From Caprimulgus europaeus (taxonomy: Eukaryota; Chordata; Aves; Caprimulgiformes; Caprimulgidae), in assembly GCA_907165065.1 (NCBI GenBank), contig OU015528.1:73947474-74011473 (forward strand): 64,000 nucleotides of DNA, read 5' to 3'. A program made the translations under genes and the position numbers. This document shows positions 50,312 through 61,200 of this stretch, piece by piece. The notes below the pieces were generated by a model. It was not told the DNA's origin. It did not search any database and was given only the letters and a program-made list of their open reading frames with translations. Numbering within the stretch: position 1 is the first letter of the stretch; each line of letters starts with the position of its first letter.

Positions 50312-53300
50312 CTAATACACATAAACTTTCACTTTATGGACTTCTTTGTCTTCACATTCTCTTTGCTTATTGTAATAATAGAATGTATTGTTCCTTCTCT
50401 GAAGTTTCTTAACAAATCCAGTTTCTGGCCAGTACTCGACCTATGAACAGAATAGAAAGGGTATAGATTCACCTGAACATGTTCACATTAAATGATGTTC
50501 ATGCATTATATTGTAAAGAATATCGAGTATGCTTCCATGGGAAAACCTAATTCGCATCTAAACACTGGTTTGCTATTAATGTGCTTAGCTTTTAAAAAAA
50601 AGATTAAGAGCAAAATGTCAGAAACCAGTTTTCTAGTCTAATATAAAAAAAACATGATCAGAAAAGTATAGAAACATGGTTCTAGAAATCAGGAGCCATT
50701 TAAAAAGTGGACTAGCCAAAGCTTTTAAAATACCTCGTTTAGGAGGTATTGATGCTATTCCGTTACTCAGTGATCTGAAAGGCTGCAAATATTCCACTTC
50801 TCTTAAGACTGACAGATACTTAAAGGTTTTTTCAGGATCTTTCTGATCATGAAAAATGTGCTTTTCATTAGTAAATTCATAAAAATAGAGTTGTATGTAT
50901 CATAGTTTTGAAGACAGCAGGATCAGTCCTGCAGGAAACCAGCACCATCCTGGCACTCTTCAGTGTTCCACAATGTGAAGCTTTAGTGAGCACTTGTACA
51001 TTCAACAGCTTTATGGCTTTAGTAGCTATCTGCAGCTTGAACACCTATGACTACTTCTGATCAAACTGAACCTTAAAAATCAGGTAATAAGGATCTTACA
51101 TCTCTTCCAGGCAGGGCTGACAATAGGATGTCAAATTAGAGCAATATCTAAAGGAAGAGTCCCGGAAGTGGTAGCTTCATCACTTACCTTATTACTTTAG
51201 GCATACAGTTGAGTTATTTGCATTCTCTGTCTAGACATTGGAGCCTTAATATTAATTCCACCTATATTACAATTGCACCATTAAGAACAACTGTATTATG
51301 GAAACAGAATATGGAGTAAACAAGACCTTTCAAAATGTGTCAGCTGAAAGAGAACCACTGCTAGATCCCAGCAGGTTTGAACAGAATGCATGCTCATTTT
51401 ACAGTGAGTAAGTGGTGTTCTTTAACTTTCATCAGGGTTTAATTGTTCATGCCATAAATCTTAAACAGAGTCATTCTGCTACACTAATTACAGGATTTCC
51501 TTTCGCACAGTTAAAGGAATTTACACCACAGCCTTTACAGTGTTATCTGAGCCCACAGCAAAAGAATAAACTGCATCTGACTATGCACATCAACGTTTTG
51601 CTATGTTTGGAGTTAATTGGATGAGGAGTGACTTTCTTAGGAACATTCTGCACTTATGTGCACAACAGGACGTTAAAATCTTAAAAAGTGGATATTTTCA
51701 TACCACACGTGCTGCTTTGGAAGATAAATTACAGAGCTCTAATAAAGAGAGTATGTTGTTTTTTCTATTAACTTCTTTGGTGCTATTTTGAATCTCAAGC
51801 AGTCACTGAATATCTGGCCATTATTCATTAGCTCATTTGATGTGCTAGTGAGAACTGCCATCAAGTATAGTGAGCAAGAAACCCAAGTCCTTGATGTTCT
51901 CTGTTGATAAGTGCCCGTGTCACAACTGCCTTTACCACCATTGGTATCAAATATTTCTATTGTGGACAGTTTCAATAGAAGCCAAGTACTGAGTGTGCAC
52001 AATGTCTGATTATGCTACCACGTCACCCAGCTGTAAAACCCAAGTTGGTAGCAATGACACCGGACACAGAACTGGCTCCCTGGACAATAAACAAGTTTCC
52101 TGTCAGGTCTACTGGCAGAGTAAGGGGGAAACTTCACAGAGAACTAACTTTGATAAAATCCTTTCCTCAAAACCAAATTATTCTTTTACAAAGCAGCTAC
52201 ATCTATTCAAAGAAATCTATGATGCTGCTAAACACTTAAGAGAGGGTGAACAAAAGCACAGGCTGGGGAGCATTTCTGTTTCACTTCTGTGAAATAAGTT
52301 ATTCTGCACATTTAATAATAGCTCAAGAATTCAAATCAGGTCTAGGAGAAAAATCTGTATCAAAAACTAGCCTAAACTAAAGGAAATAAGTGGCATTTTT
52401 ATTTAATTGTTTCACACAAGACAGAAATGTAAATAACTCTTGTAGAGTTCTAAATCTTACCATATCAACTTGTTTTACTTGTTTGTATTCAATCTCATCT
52501 CTGTATCCAGCTTGCTGAAATCTGTATAAGTTCTCTACCTCATCTGACCATTTTTTGGCACGATATATAGATTTTGGCTTGATGTCAGCTTTAGCAATGA
52601 CTCCAGAAACTTCAGGCTTTTCCCTAAAATTAGATTTTTAAAAATTAAACAGAGAAGACAGAAGCAAGCAATTTTGTTAGGGATGTATAGAAATAGGTAG
52701 AATAAAATTTAAAAATAAAGGAATTTATAGACAGAACAATATTATCTTGCCCTCAAAGTCTGAGGTTAAAGAAGAAAAATGTTACAAGCAGTTGGAATCA
52801 AATTAAATGCACTACTTGATCTCAAACAAACCCAGCTCATCCATACTTCTATATATACCTCAACTTAACCTCCCTAAAATTAATTTGTGCATATTGATGC
52901 ATTAAAAATATATAAAATACAGTAATTTTTTTCATTTCACATCTTCACAGTTGTTATCCCTTTGGGGCAGGCAGTTTCTCAGGTTTTTCTTTCTTCCTAC
53001 TGAAGGGACACCAAACTGGGAACCACAAAATTAAGAGCAGGGCTGTTACTGAAGAACAGCAAACACCCAGGATGGGGAAAGGAGAAATGCACTGCCAGGC
53101 ACATGGCCACAGTGCAGATTATGAAGAAGTCTTAAGGAATAAACTGAATAAGGAGGCAAGGCACCCAACCTACCAAAACCCATCCTATTCTACCCTTGCC
53201 CAACCAAAATCTGCACTGACTGCCTTCTCACACAAAACCCATTTGGTCAATCTGCTGAGAAATAGTAAATAGGTTAATCAACTGCTAAACCTGAACAGGG

Positions 53301-54570
53301 CAGAACTGGGACAAGATGAAACTCAAACTGTAAAGAAGAAAAAAAAGAAAATAAACAATTAAAAAAATTGCAAAGTCAGTGGAAACTCACCAGGGATGGA
53401 TTTGAACTATATTTTTTAGAAATATGAATTTGACTTCTACCTTATATCTGTATTTCACTGCATTTGCTTTCTTGAGTGTCTTATTGTGCTACTAAAAATA
53501 ACACTTTATGCTGCTTCTGCAAGCAAAAAACACACAACACTATTGTGCCTAGCAGATATGATCAGAAATGAGCCCTTTCCTAGTTTTTTAGCGTCACCAA
53601 GCTTCAGCTTCATAATTAGAAAGGTATCTTCAAAGAAGGAGAAAAAGCTCTGGATTTTGTAGTGAGAGGATGAACACAGTCTCACCCCCTGTGGGTAGTA
53701 CACTGCCTCCAAATCCTGTGCACAGAATAAAATTTCCTTACTTAGCAAGTTCCTATATCACCTGAGAGCTTGAGAAGTTGAATGCTGATGTCTTACCAAA
53801 TGCACAAATGCCCTTTGTCAGAAAGGCAGAAAAGGAGAAAAAAAATAATCACACCACAGCTACAAATCTTTGGGAAAATGATACCAATTATTGTTGTCAT
53901 AATGCAGAAATAGCAGAAGTCTGCATCTCTGCTGTCTAACTGTAGAGACATTAGTACCCCAAGAAAGGGCTTTTCATCTCTTACTCTTATTAAAGATCAA
54001 TAAAAATATGCACAAGGGCTCTTTTCCGGCAACACTAAACTGTTTCTTGCAGTTCAGCACTCCAAACACTCTTTTACCAGGTTCTGCAGCATTTTGTAAT
54101 TGAAGGAAACCACTGACTCAAAAAAAAAAAAAAGAAAAAGTAATTTTCCCACTCATTTATGCAGTGTCACTTACAAATTAACATGATGAGCATACATCCT
54201 TATTCTAAATCTTTAATGCAGTCTTTGCAATATTTATCTCAACATCATTTTTTTTCTCCCTTGCTGCAAAAGACTTTTTTAACCATTACAGAATTTTACA
54301 TGCCCTGTACATGGTCATCAATGTTTGATGAGAGCTGTTGTCAATCTGGGACTTTAGACAGTCAATATTATTAAGCAATAACATTAGATCTTAATAAATG
54401 CTAAAATATCATGAATTTAAGTGTCTTATGATAACTTACATGCTATTAGTGTTAAGTATGTCTTTATAGGATGTGCTGAATTCATCTAATGAATGTGTTT
54501 CTTCAAGACATCTAGATACATGTGGCACTTCCTGAGTCACCATTAATTCAGATGGGCTGTCCACAGGCAT
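50312..54570 (-). CDS. MEIG1: MEIG1, meiosis/spermiogenesis-expressed protein 1 (3 coding exons)
   Basis: Minus-strand exons in order: 54440-54570 (coding part; acceptor at 54573-54574), 52461-52623, 50312-50440. The core reads [20 protein letters not shown], then [20 protein letters not shown], then [20 protein letters not shown], near-identical to mammalian MEIG1 (88 residues, recalled). MEIG1 binds PACRG at the manchette and is needed for sperm-tail assembly in mice. Two starts are possible. The upstream ATG at 54570 gives 140 residues with a 43-residue extension ([14 protein letters not shown]...) not present in the human protein. The second Met (codon split across the 54440/52623 junction) gives 97 residues. 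The interval given uses the upstream ATG. The gene is head to head with DCLRE1C, as in human. Confidence 0.94.
50441..52460 (-). other. MEIG1 intron between its last two coding exons
   Basis: AT-rich 2.0-kb intron with GT-AG ends on the minus strand. No repeat family or exon is recognised; the open frames at 51.4-52.3 kb show no family similarity. Confidence 0.65.
52624..54439 (-). other. MEIG1 intron between its first two coding exons
   Basis: AT-rich 1.8-kb intron with GTAAGT donor at 54434-54439 and an acceptor ending TTTTAG at 52624-52629 (minus strand). It interrupts the second candidate start codon as AT/G. Nothing else is recognised in it. Confidence 0.7.
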
Positions 54571-55079
54571 TCCTGCTCAAAAATATATATAAAGGTCACA
54601 TATTTAAAGTGCCAGCTTGGTGACTTCAAATAATAAAAGTACCACCCCGATATTTTTAGGCTGCTATTTAAGCCCTTTAAAAATTGTACTCTTTGTCTAT
54701 TGTAGTGCCTCAGAGTTCCAGGCACAGAGCTGGTTTCATTGTACCAGAGCACGAGATGAGTCTGTAATTCAGGGCAGAGACAAAAGACAGCAGACAGATA
54801 CAGGCAAATGGCAGAATGCAAGAGAATGGTAAGAAAATATTCAACATAATACTAACACTTTTTATTTAAAGGGAACTGTTGAACAGTGAAGTGGACTTTG
54901 CTAAGATGACAATGTTGCCTACTCTTAATTTAGGAGAAACAGTGAGATTTCATATCCCTCTGTTTTGGCTTTGGGAAAACAGGTTTTTAGTATCAATCAT
55001 AAAACAATTTCTATGGAATGTTAATTAGCCTGGGCTTGCATCTGTTAGTCACCTTAATGCTTATACAAGTTGTAAGGGT

Positions 55080-56520
55080 ATGTGAGGGGAGTATCTATCT
55101 ACTCCTTTATGGGCATCTGGTCAAGGACCTTTTTCAGTGCAACAAGGGCTAATAAGAAAGGGAGGAAGCCATAAAACAAGAACATATGGGGACACAAACC
55201 TGATCAGTAAATGAGGAGGGAGGTGGTGATGAGAACCAAACCTGGTCAGTCACACTAATTGATAGGGGCATGTGGGAGTGTAAGAATGTTTATTCCAGCA
55301 AGGTTATCTGATCAGGGCCCTTGCCAATTGGGAAACTAAGTAAAAAAAGAGGAAACCAGAAACAAAATATACAGGGACACAGACCTGACAAAATAAACAT
55401 GGAGACCATGAGAAGAAACAAACCTCAGCACTCCCACTAACTGACAGGCTATTGAGAAACAACAGACACCACTTACAGGAAGATCAACCTGGACTTTGCA
55501 ACTGGTAAGACTGTGAACCAGAGGGGACTCCAGACCGGTGGGGGGCGGGGTGCAGGAACGGATAGCACTGTACAAACCCATGGGGGAAGCGCAGGGGAAG
55601 GGGAGCAGGGAGGAACAAAGATGGGAATAGTCAGAAAGGAGTATGAAGGAGTCCAGTGATGTGTAAAACAGGGCCAGTCTGCCTGGCTGGCTGAGCCCTG
55701 CACCCAATCTTCACAGCCTGTCCTACCTTCTTTTCTTAACTACCTCTCTGCATAATCTCACTCTCTATCCTGTGTGTGTGCTGCAAGGACTAAGTGTCAG
55801 CTACTAGTGAGACCTGTGTGTGTGAGTGAAAACTGGTGCCAGCTACTGCCGTCAGACCTGGGTATGGGCACCCCTGGCCTGTGGTGTCAGCTGCTGGAGC
55901 AAATAAGGGTCTTTAACTCCCAGCCACTGGAGCAGAAACAGTGAGTGTCCTGAAAAATCAGCTACTGAGGGGAGGCTGGCATGAGTGAGAGGTTTTATGC
56001 CAGCGGTTGGAGCAAGACTATGGGTCACAGCCTGCGTGCCTCATGCCAGCTGCTGGGCAGGAGGGGTGAGTGTCTGTATCTTTTCCAGTCCAGGTATATG
56101 TGGGCTGTGGATCCATACTCACTAGCAAACTTTAAGCTGGACTAACTGGCAGGCAGGGGGACCTCAGATCCAGGCCAGGGTCACAAGTGGGCAGGGGTCT
56201 CCATGCAGGTACACTCATGAACCCATGAAACAGGTAAGGAGGGACCTGGGATCTGTGCAGGGGAGCTGGGCAGACAGAAGGGCCATGCTGGTGCTTGAGG
56301 GATCTGCAAATGTGTGTGTGCTTGTGAACCTAGAGAGTGGAATGCGTGTGCCTGCACTAGTGAACTTTATCACTAGCAGGTCAAAGAGGAGGAAAGGGCC
56401 TTTCTGTGTTTATGTTTTATGCCAGGCCTGTGTGTAGGTAAAGGCAACACCTCATCTGAGGCAGCCTTTGTGGCCAGCTACTAAAAAGAAACCAAACTTT
56501 GTCCCATCTAAAAAAACAGG
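55080..56520 (+). mobile_element. Composite LTR-like element with internal duplication and degenerate tandem array
   Basis: Contains a duplicated unit of about 250-bp spacing (tatggggacacaaacctgat near 55,186 and tacagggacacagacctgac near 55,370), a block shared with 45.6-46.0 kb, and then a tandem array. It lies 5' of, and abuts, a second LTR at about 56.5 kb. Family name and ends are not certain, and no retroviral protein remnant is visible. Confidence 0.5.
55794..56060 (+). repeat. Degenerate tandem array, unit about 38-48 bp
   Basis: Seven diverged units each start with a form of (t)gccagctactgg, at about 55794, 55834, 55881, 55919, 55957, 55998 and 56043. Most are followed by agc and a gtgagtgt-like stretch. 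It lies inside the composite LTR-like element. Confidence 0.7.
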
Positions 56521-56524
56521 ACAC

Positions 56525-57115
56525 ATATCTGTAATACCATATTGGGTCTGGCTGGGATGGAGTTGATTTTCCCCATAGCAACCCTCAGAGTGCTGTGTTT
56601 TGTATTAGTAGCTAGAAAGGTGTTGATAACACAGCAGTGTTTCGCTTACTGCTCAGCAGTGCTAGCACAGCACCAAGGCTGTTTCCCCCAAGTAGGCTGG
56701 GGGCGGGGAAAGTCGTGGGAGAGAACACTGCCAGGACAGCTGACCCAAACTGACCAAAGGGGTATTTCATACCATATGACGTCTGCTCAGAAATAAAAGC
56801 AATGAAAACGGAGGGGGGAAAAGGAGGCATTCATTACTTCCGTTTGTCCTCTGGGAACTGCAACACATATGAATCCCTGCTTCCCAGGAACTGGCCAAAC
56901 ATCACCTGCTGATGAGAAGTAGAGAATAAATATCTTGTCCTTTTGCTTCTGCATGCACAGCTTTGCTTTGCTTCTGTTAAACTGTCTCGACCCACAAGTT
57001 TGGGGTTTATTTTGGTCCATCTTATTTTCTCCCCTCCACATATTGCTGAGGAGGGGGGTAATAAGAGTGGCTTGGTGGGCACCTGGAATTCAGGCAAAGT
57101 CAACCCACCACAAAT
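56525..57115 (+). mobile_element. Avian ERVL-type LTR (solo)
   Basis: Shows the characteristic series ggctgggatggagttgattt, gttgataacacagcagtgtt, cagctgacccaaactgacca, ggtatttcataccatatgac, an AATAAA (56791-56796), and ttaaactgtctcgacccaca near the 3' end. I recognise these from solo LTRs common in bird genomes. No internal retroviral sequence adjoins it. It ends about 0.7 kb upstream of the DCLRE1C start. Confidence 0.8.
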
Positions 57116-57221
57116 ACACACTCAGCTTTGTTACCGGTTGAGCCCGCACAGGGGACAGCAGCCGCTGCATGCCTCACAGGGGCAGCGGCCCCGGGTCCCT
57201 GGGCCGGAGGAGATGGCCATG

Positions 57222-57342
57222 CTTCAGGGTCAGGCTGGACGGGGCTCTGAGCGACCTGCTCTAGCAAAGGCGTCCCTGCTCACTGCAGGGGGTTGCACTA
57301 GATGACCTTTGAGGGTCCTCTGCAGCCCAATACATTCTATGG
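57222..57342 (+). mobile_element. CR1 LINE 3' terminal fragment (diverged)
   Basis: Contains cagggtcaggctggacgggg, tgcagggggttgcactagat, gacctttgagggtcctctgc and tacattctatgg. It lies between the ERVL-type LTR and the MEIG1/DCLRE1C CpG island. Confidence 0.85.
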
Positions 57343-57399
57343 CCGGGATTCTCAGCTCACTTAGCAGGAGTCAGCGCTCCCAGGACCTGTTTGGGGCCC

Positions 57400-58280
57400 T
57401 GGAAGAGGCAGCAGGAGATTTCCAACGGCTCCTGCATGCTCCACACGAGAGCTCCCTGTACCGGCCAAGGTGTTCCGGCAGACGCCGGGACCGCGGCCTG
57501 TGCCTGTAACCCGCCCTGCTCCCACCGCCATGGCCACGACCCGGCCGCCCAGCACTCAGACACCCACCCACCCACCCACCCACCTCGCTGCGAGGGCCGC
57601 AAGCGGGGCCTCTGCCCGACCCGGCCACGCGCGATGGCGGCGTTCCCCACCGGGCTCCTGCGCGAGGCCGCCGCGCAGCGTTGCTAGGCAACCGCCGCCA
57701 TCGCCGCTTTAAGGAGCCGTTCCCGCCTCTCCCGCCGCGCGTCTGATAGGTCAGTAGGAGGCGGCGCTTCCGCCTCGCGATTGGCTGAGAGGGGGAAGGC
57801 GGGGACACGGGGGAGGTGGGAAGCGTGGCGGAAGCGGCGCGTCATTGGCCGCCATGAGCCGGTTCGGGGGTCGCGTGCGCGAGTACCCCGCCGTGTCCAT
57901 CGACCGCTTCGACCGCGACAACTTGCGCGCGCGCGCCTACTTCCTGTCGCACTGCCACAAGGGTGAGCCCCGCCCCCCGTCCCCATGGCAACCGCCACCC
58001 CCGTGTCCCTCCCCGGTGTCCCCCGGTGTGTTCCCCCCCGCCCCGGTGACGGCCGTGCCCTCTCTCCCCAGATCACATGAAGGGGCTGCGGGCGCCCGCG
58101 CTGAGGAGGCGGCTGGAGGGCAGGTACGGGCTGCGGCGGGGCAGCGGGGACGGGCGGGGCTGCCATGCCCGGCTGGGTCACCCTGAGCGGCCGGCGGGAG
58201 CCCTTTGCGGGAAGCGGTGCTGGTTCAGAGCAAAGCGTGAGGGTCGGGGAGGGGCTGCGGGTCAGCGGGACACCGAAACA
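57400..58280. promoter_or_regulatory. CpG island, probable bidirectional MEIG1 / DCLRE1C promoter
   Basis: Dense CpG over about 0.9 kb spans the DCLRE1C exon 1 start (57854) and the region where a 5' non-coding MEIG1 exon would be expected on the minus strand. Several attggc/ccaat-type boxes are visible near the start (for example gattggctga at 57779-57788 and cattggccgc at 57843-57852). No TATA box stands out. Bidirectional use is inferred from the head-to-head arrangement. Confidence 0.7.
57561..57583 (+). repeat. (CCCA)n tetranucleotide repeat
   Basis: Five to six CCCA units inside the CpG island. Confidence 0.9.
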
Positions 58281-61200
58281 GAACGGGCTGGGGGTGACAG
58301 ACCTCAAGGCTCATCCAGCTTCAACCCCCCTGCCATCAGCAGGGACACCTTCCACTAGACCAGGTTGCTCAAAGCCTCATCCAACCTGGCCTTGAACACT
58401 TCCAGGGAGGAGCATCCACAGCTTCTCTGGGCAACCTGTTCCAGTGTCTCACCACCCTCACGGGAAAGAATTCCACAGGTCTCATCTAAATCCACCCTCT
58501 TCCAGTTTTAAACCATTACCCAGAGCTGGACACAGCACTGCAGGTGGGGTCTCACCAGAGCAGAGGGGCAGAATCACTTCCCTTGAGCTGCTGGCCACGA
58601 TTCTTGTGATGCAGCACAGGGTATGGTTGACCTTCTGGGCAGCAAGCGCACATTCCCGGCTCATGTCCAGCCTTTCATCCACTGGTATCCCCAAGTCCTT
58701 GGCATGGCTGTTCTCAGTGCCTTCATCTACCAGCCTGTACTGATACTGGGGATTGCCCCAACCCAAGTGCACTTGGCCTTGTTGAACTTCATGAGGATCT
58801 GCTGCTGTTGTTCCCTGGGAATGTGTCAGTGCTTGGAGACAGCGCTGTGCCTGTGCTGGGAAGGAAGCTGGCTGTACTGAGAGGTGTGTGAGCAAGCAGG
58901 TAGCCAGCAGTTTGAGGGAGACAGTTACTCCCCTTTGGTCAGTACTTGTGAGGCTTTGTCTGGAGTACTAAGTTCGTTCCTGGGCTTCCCTGGACAAAAA
59001 GCATCATCAGTGTTTTGGAGCAGGACCAGCAAGCTGGTCTGGGGCTGGAGCACATGATGTGTGAGGGGAGGCTGCAAGCTGGATGTCTTCAGCCTTAAGA
59101 GCAGGCGACAACTGTGTATCACTGTTCACAGGTAGGGGTGGAGAAGATGGAGCCAGACTCTTGTTGGAGGTGTGTAACAAAAGGGCAAGGGACATCCATT
59201 CTTTTTCACTATGAGGATGGTTGGACATCAGACGCAAGCAGAGAATCTCTCTTTGCTTGTCAGGTCTCTGTGCACTGTGCAAAAGGTAGAGCTTTATAGG
59301 AACCTTGTATTCTGTGTTCTGCTGAATGGTCACTGTCCCAAATGCCTGTTCCAGGGAAAGCGTGCATGTGAAACAGACCTTGGTGGTGGGTGTAGGAGCA
59401 AGCAAAGATATGTGTACGTGTGGCCGTGTACCACACGCTTTATATTTCTTTCTGCACAAAATGCACGTGCACGGGCACACATGGGTAAGTCTTTGGGTTT
59501 GCTGTGTTGAAGAAAATCCTTCTCAACAAGATGGAATAATTCACCTTAATCCTGCTTCAGGTTAGGACAAAATGGTTCCTGCAGGTTTGCTGCTCTGCCG
59601 GTCTCTTCAGATGAGAGAGGGGTCTGGGTGCATGTTTGGATGTACTGGGTGCCAGGTACTGGTGTGTTGTTAGACTGTTCTCTGCCTCTACTTTAAAAAA
59701 CACTCATCTGTGGTTTTTGTCTCCTCACAGCTTGAAAGTTAAATTATACTGCTCACCAGTAACTAAGGAATTGCTGTTGACTAACTGGAAATACAAATTT
59801 TGGGAGAATCACATTGTGAGTTTTTGTTTATTTTTAAATTACCATTTTTCAAAGAGTGATTCTAAGGGAGAAGAAGCTTCCCCTCTTCAGAAATGTCTAA
59901 ATGCTGGTGTTGGTGCAGTGTTTCAGGGCTTAAGTACCTACATCAGTGTGCCTTTCCTTGTTGCTTGCTATGTGGGATTGATTTATTGTTGTTTACTGTT
60001 TAATCTTGTTTTTTCCTCCACAAAATTTATCCTTTTCTCTCAACTTCAGTTTTAAATGTTCTTCATCTGTACATTGATCATTTGTATCCTCCCTCCTTCA
60101 TTTCCTTACCTTGCTCATGTCTCTTTGCCTCTGTCCTTATTTCATTCCTTCTTGCTTCATTTAAAGTCTCATATTGTTTGGAGTATGTATAATCTTTTAG
60201 TTAAATTACTTTCATTTTGCTTTTTGGAAAATGGACTCTCTCTAACACAAAAATGATATAAAATCATCAAAGAACCTAATTAGTTTAGTTGATTTCCACT
60301 ATTTGAAGACAAAATTCAAGTGAATTCAAGTGACCAGTGGTCATGTATGGGTATGGCTTGTAGTTACTTCTTTCCTTCCCTCTGCAGATGCAGCTTTGAA
60401 GTTGAACACGTTTCTTTTCACATCTCACTGTATGCACATACATTATCACATAGTGTAAGGATTTTGCTGTATCCCACAAGCAAGGACAGGAGAGTTTTCT
60501 AGTCAAGTGGAAGGTCAAGAAGGACTTCAGGCAAGCTGAAATTTGTTTCCATGGGGGAGTTACAGCTCAGAGTTTCCTTAAATAGGTTGCAAGTGTGGGT
60601 CTTAAGCTCCATATCCAAAGAAATTCATATGAGTGGGACCTAGGAGGTAAGCCTGGGTAAGAGAGAAAAGAGAAGTAGGGGATTTTTCTGTTCAAGGTCC
60701 TAGTTTCATTGTGAAGCTGAGAAGATAAGTAGCTTTATATGAAGCCTCAAGAAACAGAACCATTCAATGATTTGGATTGTGAATATGATTCAGGGCTTTG
60801 TGAGAATGACTCTGAACATCCCTTAGGCATGTTTGATGTGTGAAGGAGCAGTGTGCATAGGTGACAGTTTTTCTATAATCTTCTTGGATTAGCAAAAATA
60901 AGATGGGGTGGGTTTGTGGTGGGTTTTTTTGTTGATGGTGGGGTTTTTGTTTGTTTGTTTTAAGCTTGTGTCCATTTGCTTCCAGTATCCCTTGAGTTTA
61001 ATCTAAAAGAACTGAATTCCCTTGGGGAGAGATATCTGTAAGCTATTAGGAGTTTGTATGAGCAGTAACTTAAAGTAGGTAGTGCTGGTCCTGACATCCC
61101 TGTTGGAGAAAATTTAAATCTGGGAAGAGATTCCAGAGGTACCTGTGATACAGTCTAAGATAAAGCACAATTAACACAAATCAATACAATTAAAAAAATA

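Noticed and set aside
57684-58307. 207-codon minus-strand open frame over DCLRE1C exon 1
   Set aside because: It is antisense to a well-supported exon, in a GC-rich island where long frames arise by chance. Arg/Pro-rich composition and no match to MEIG1.
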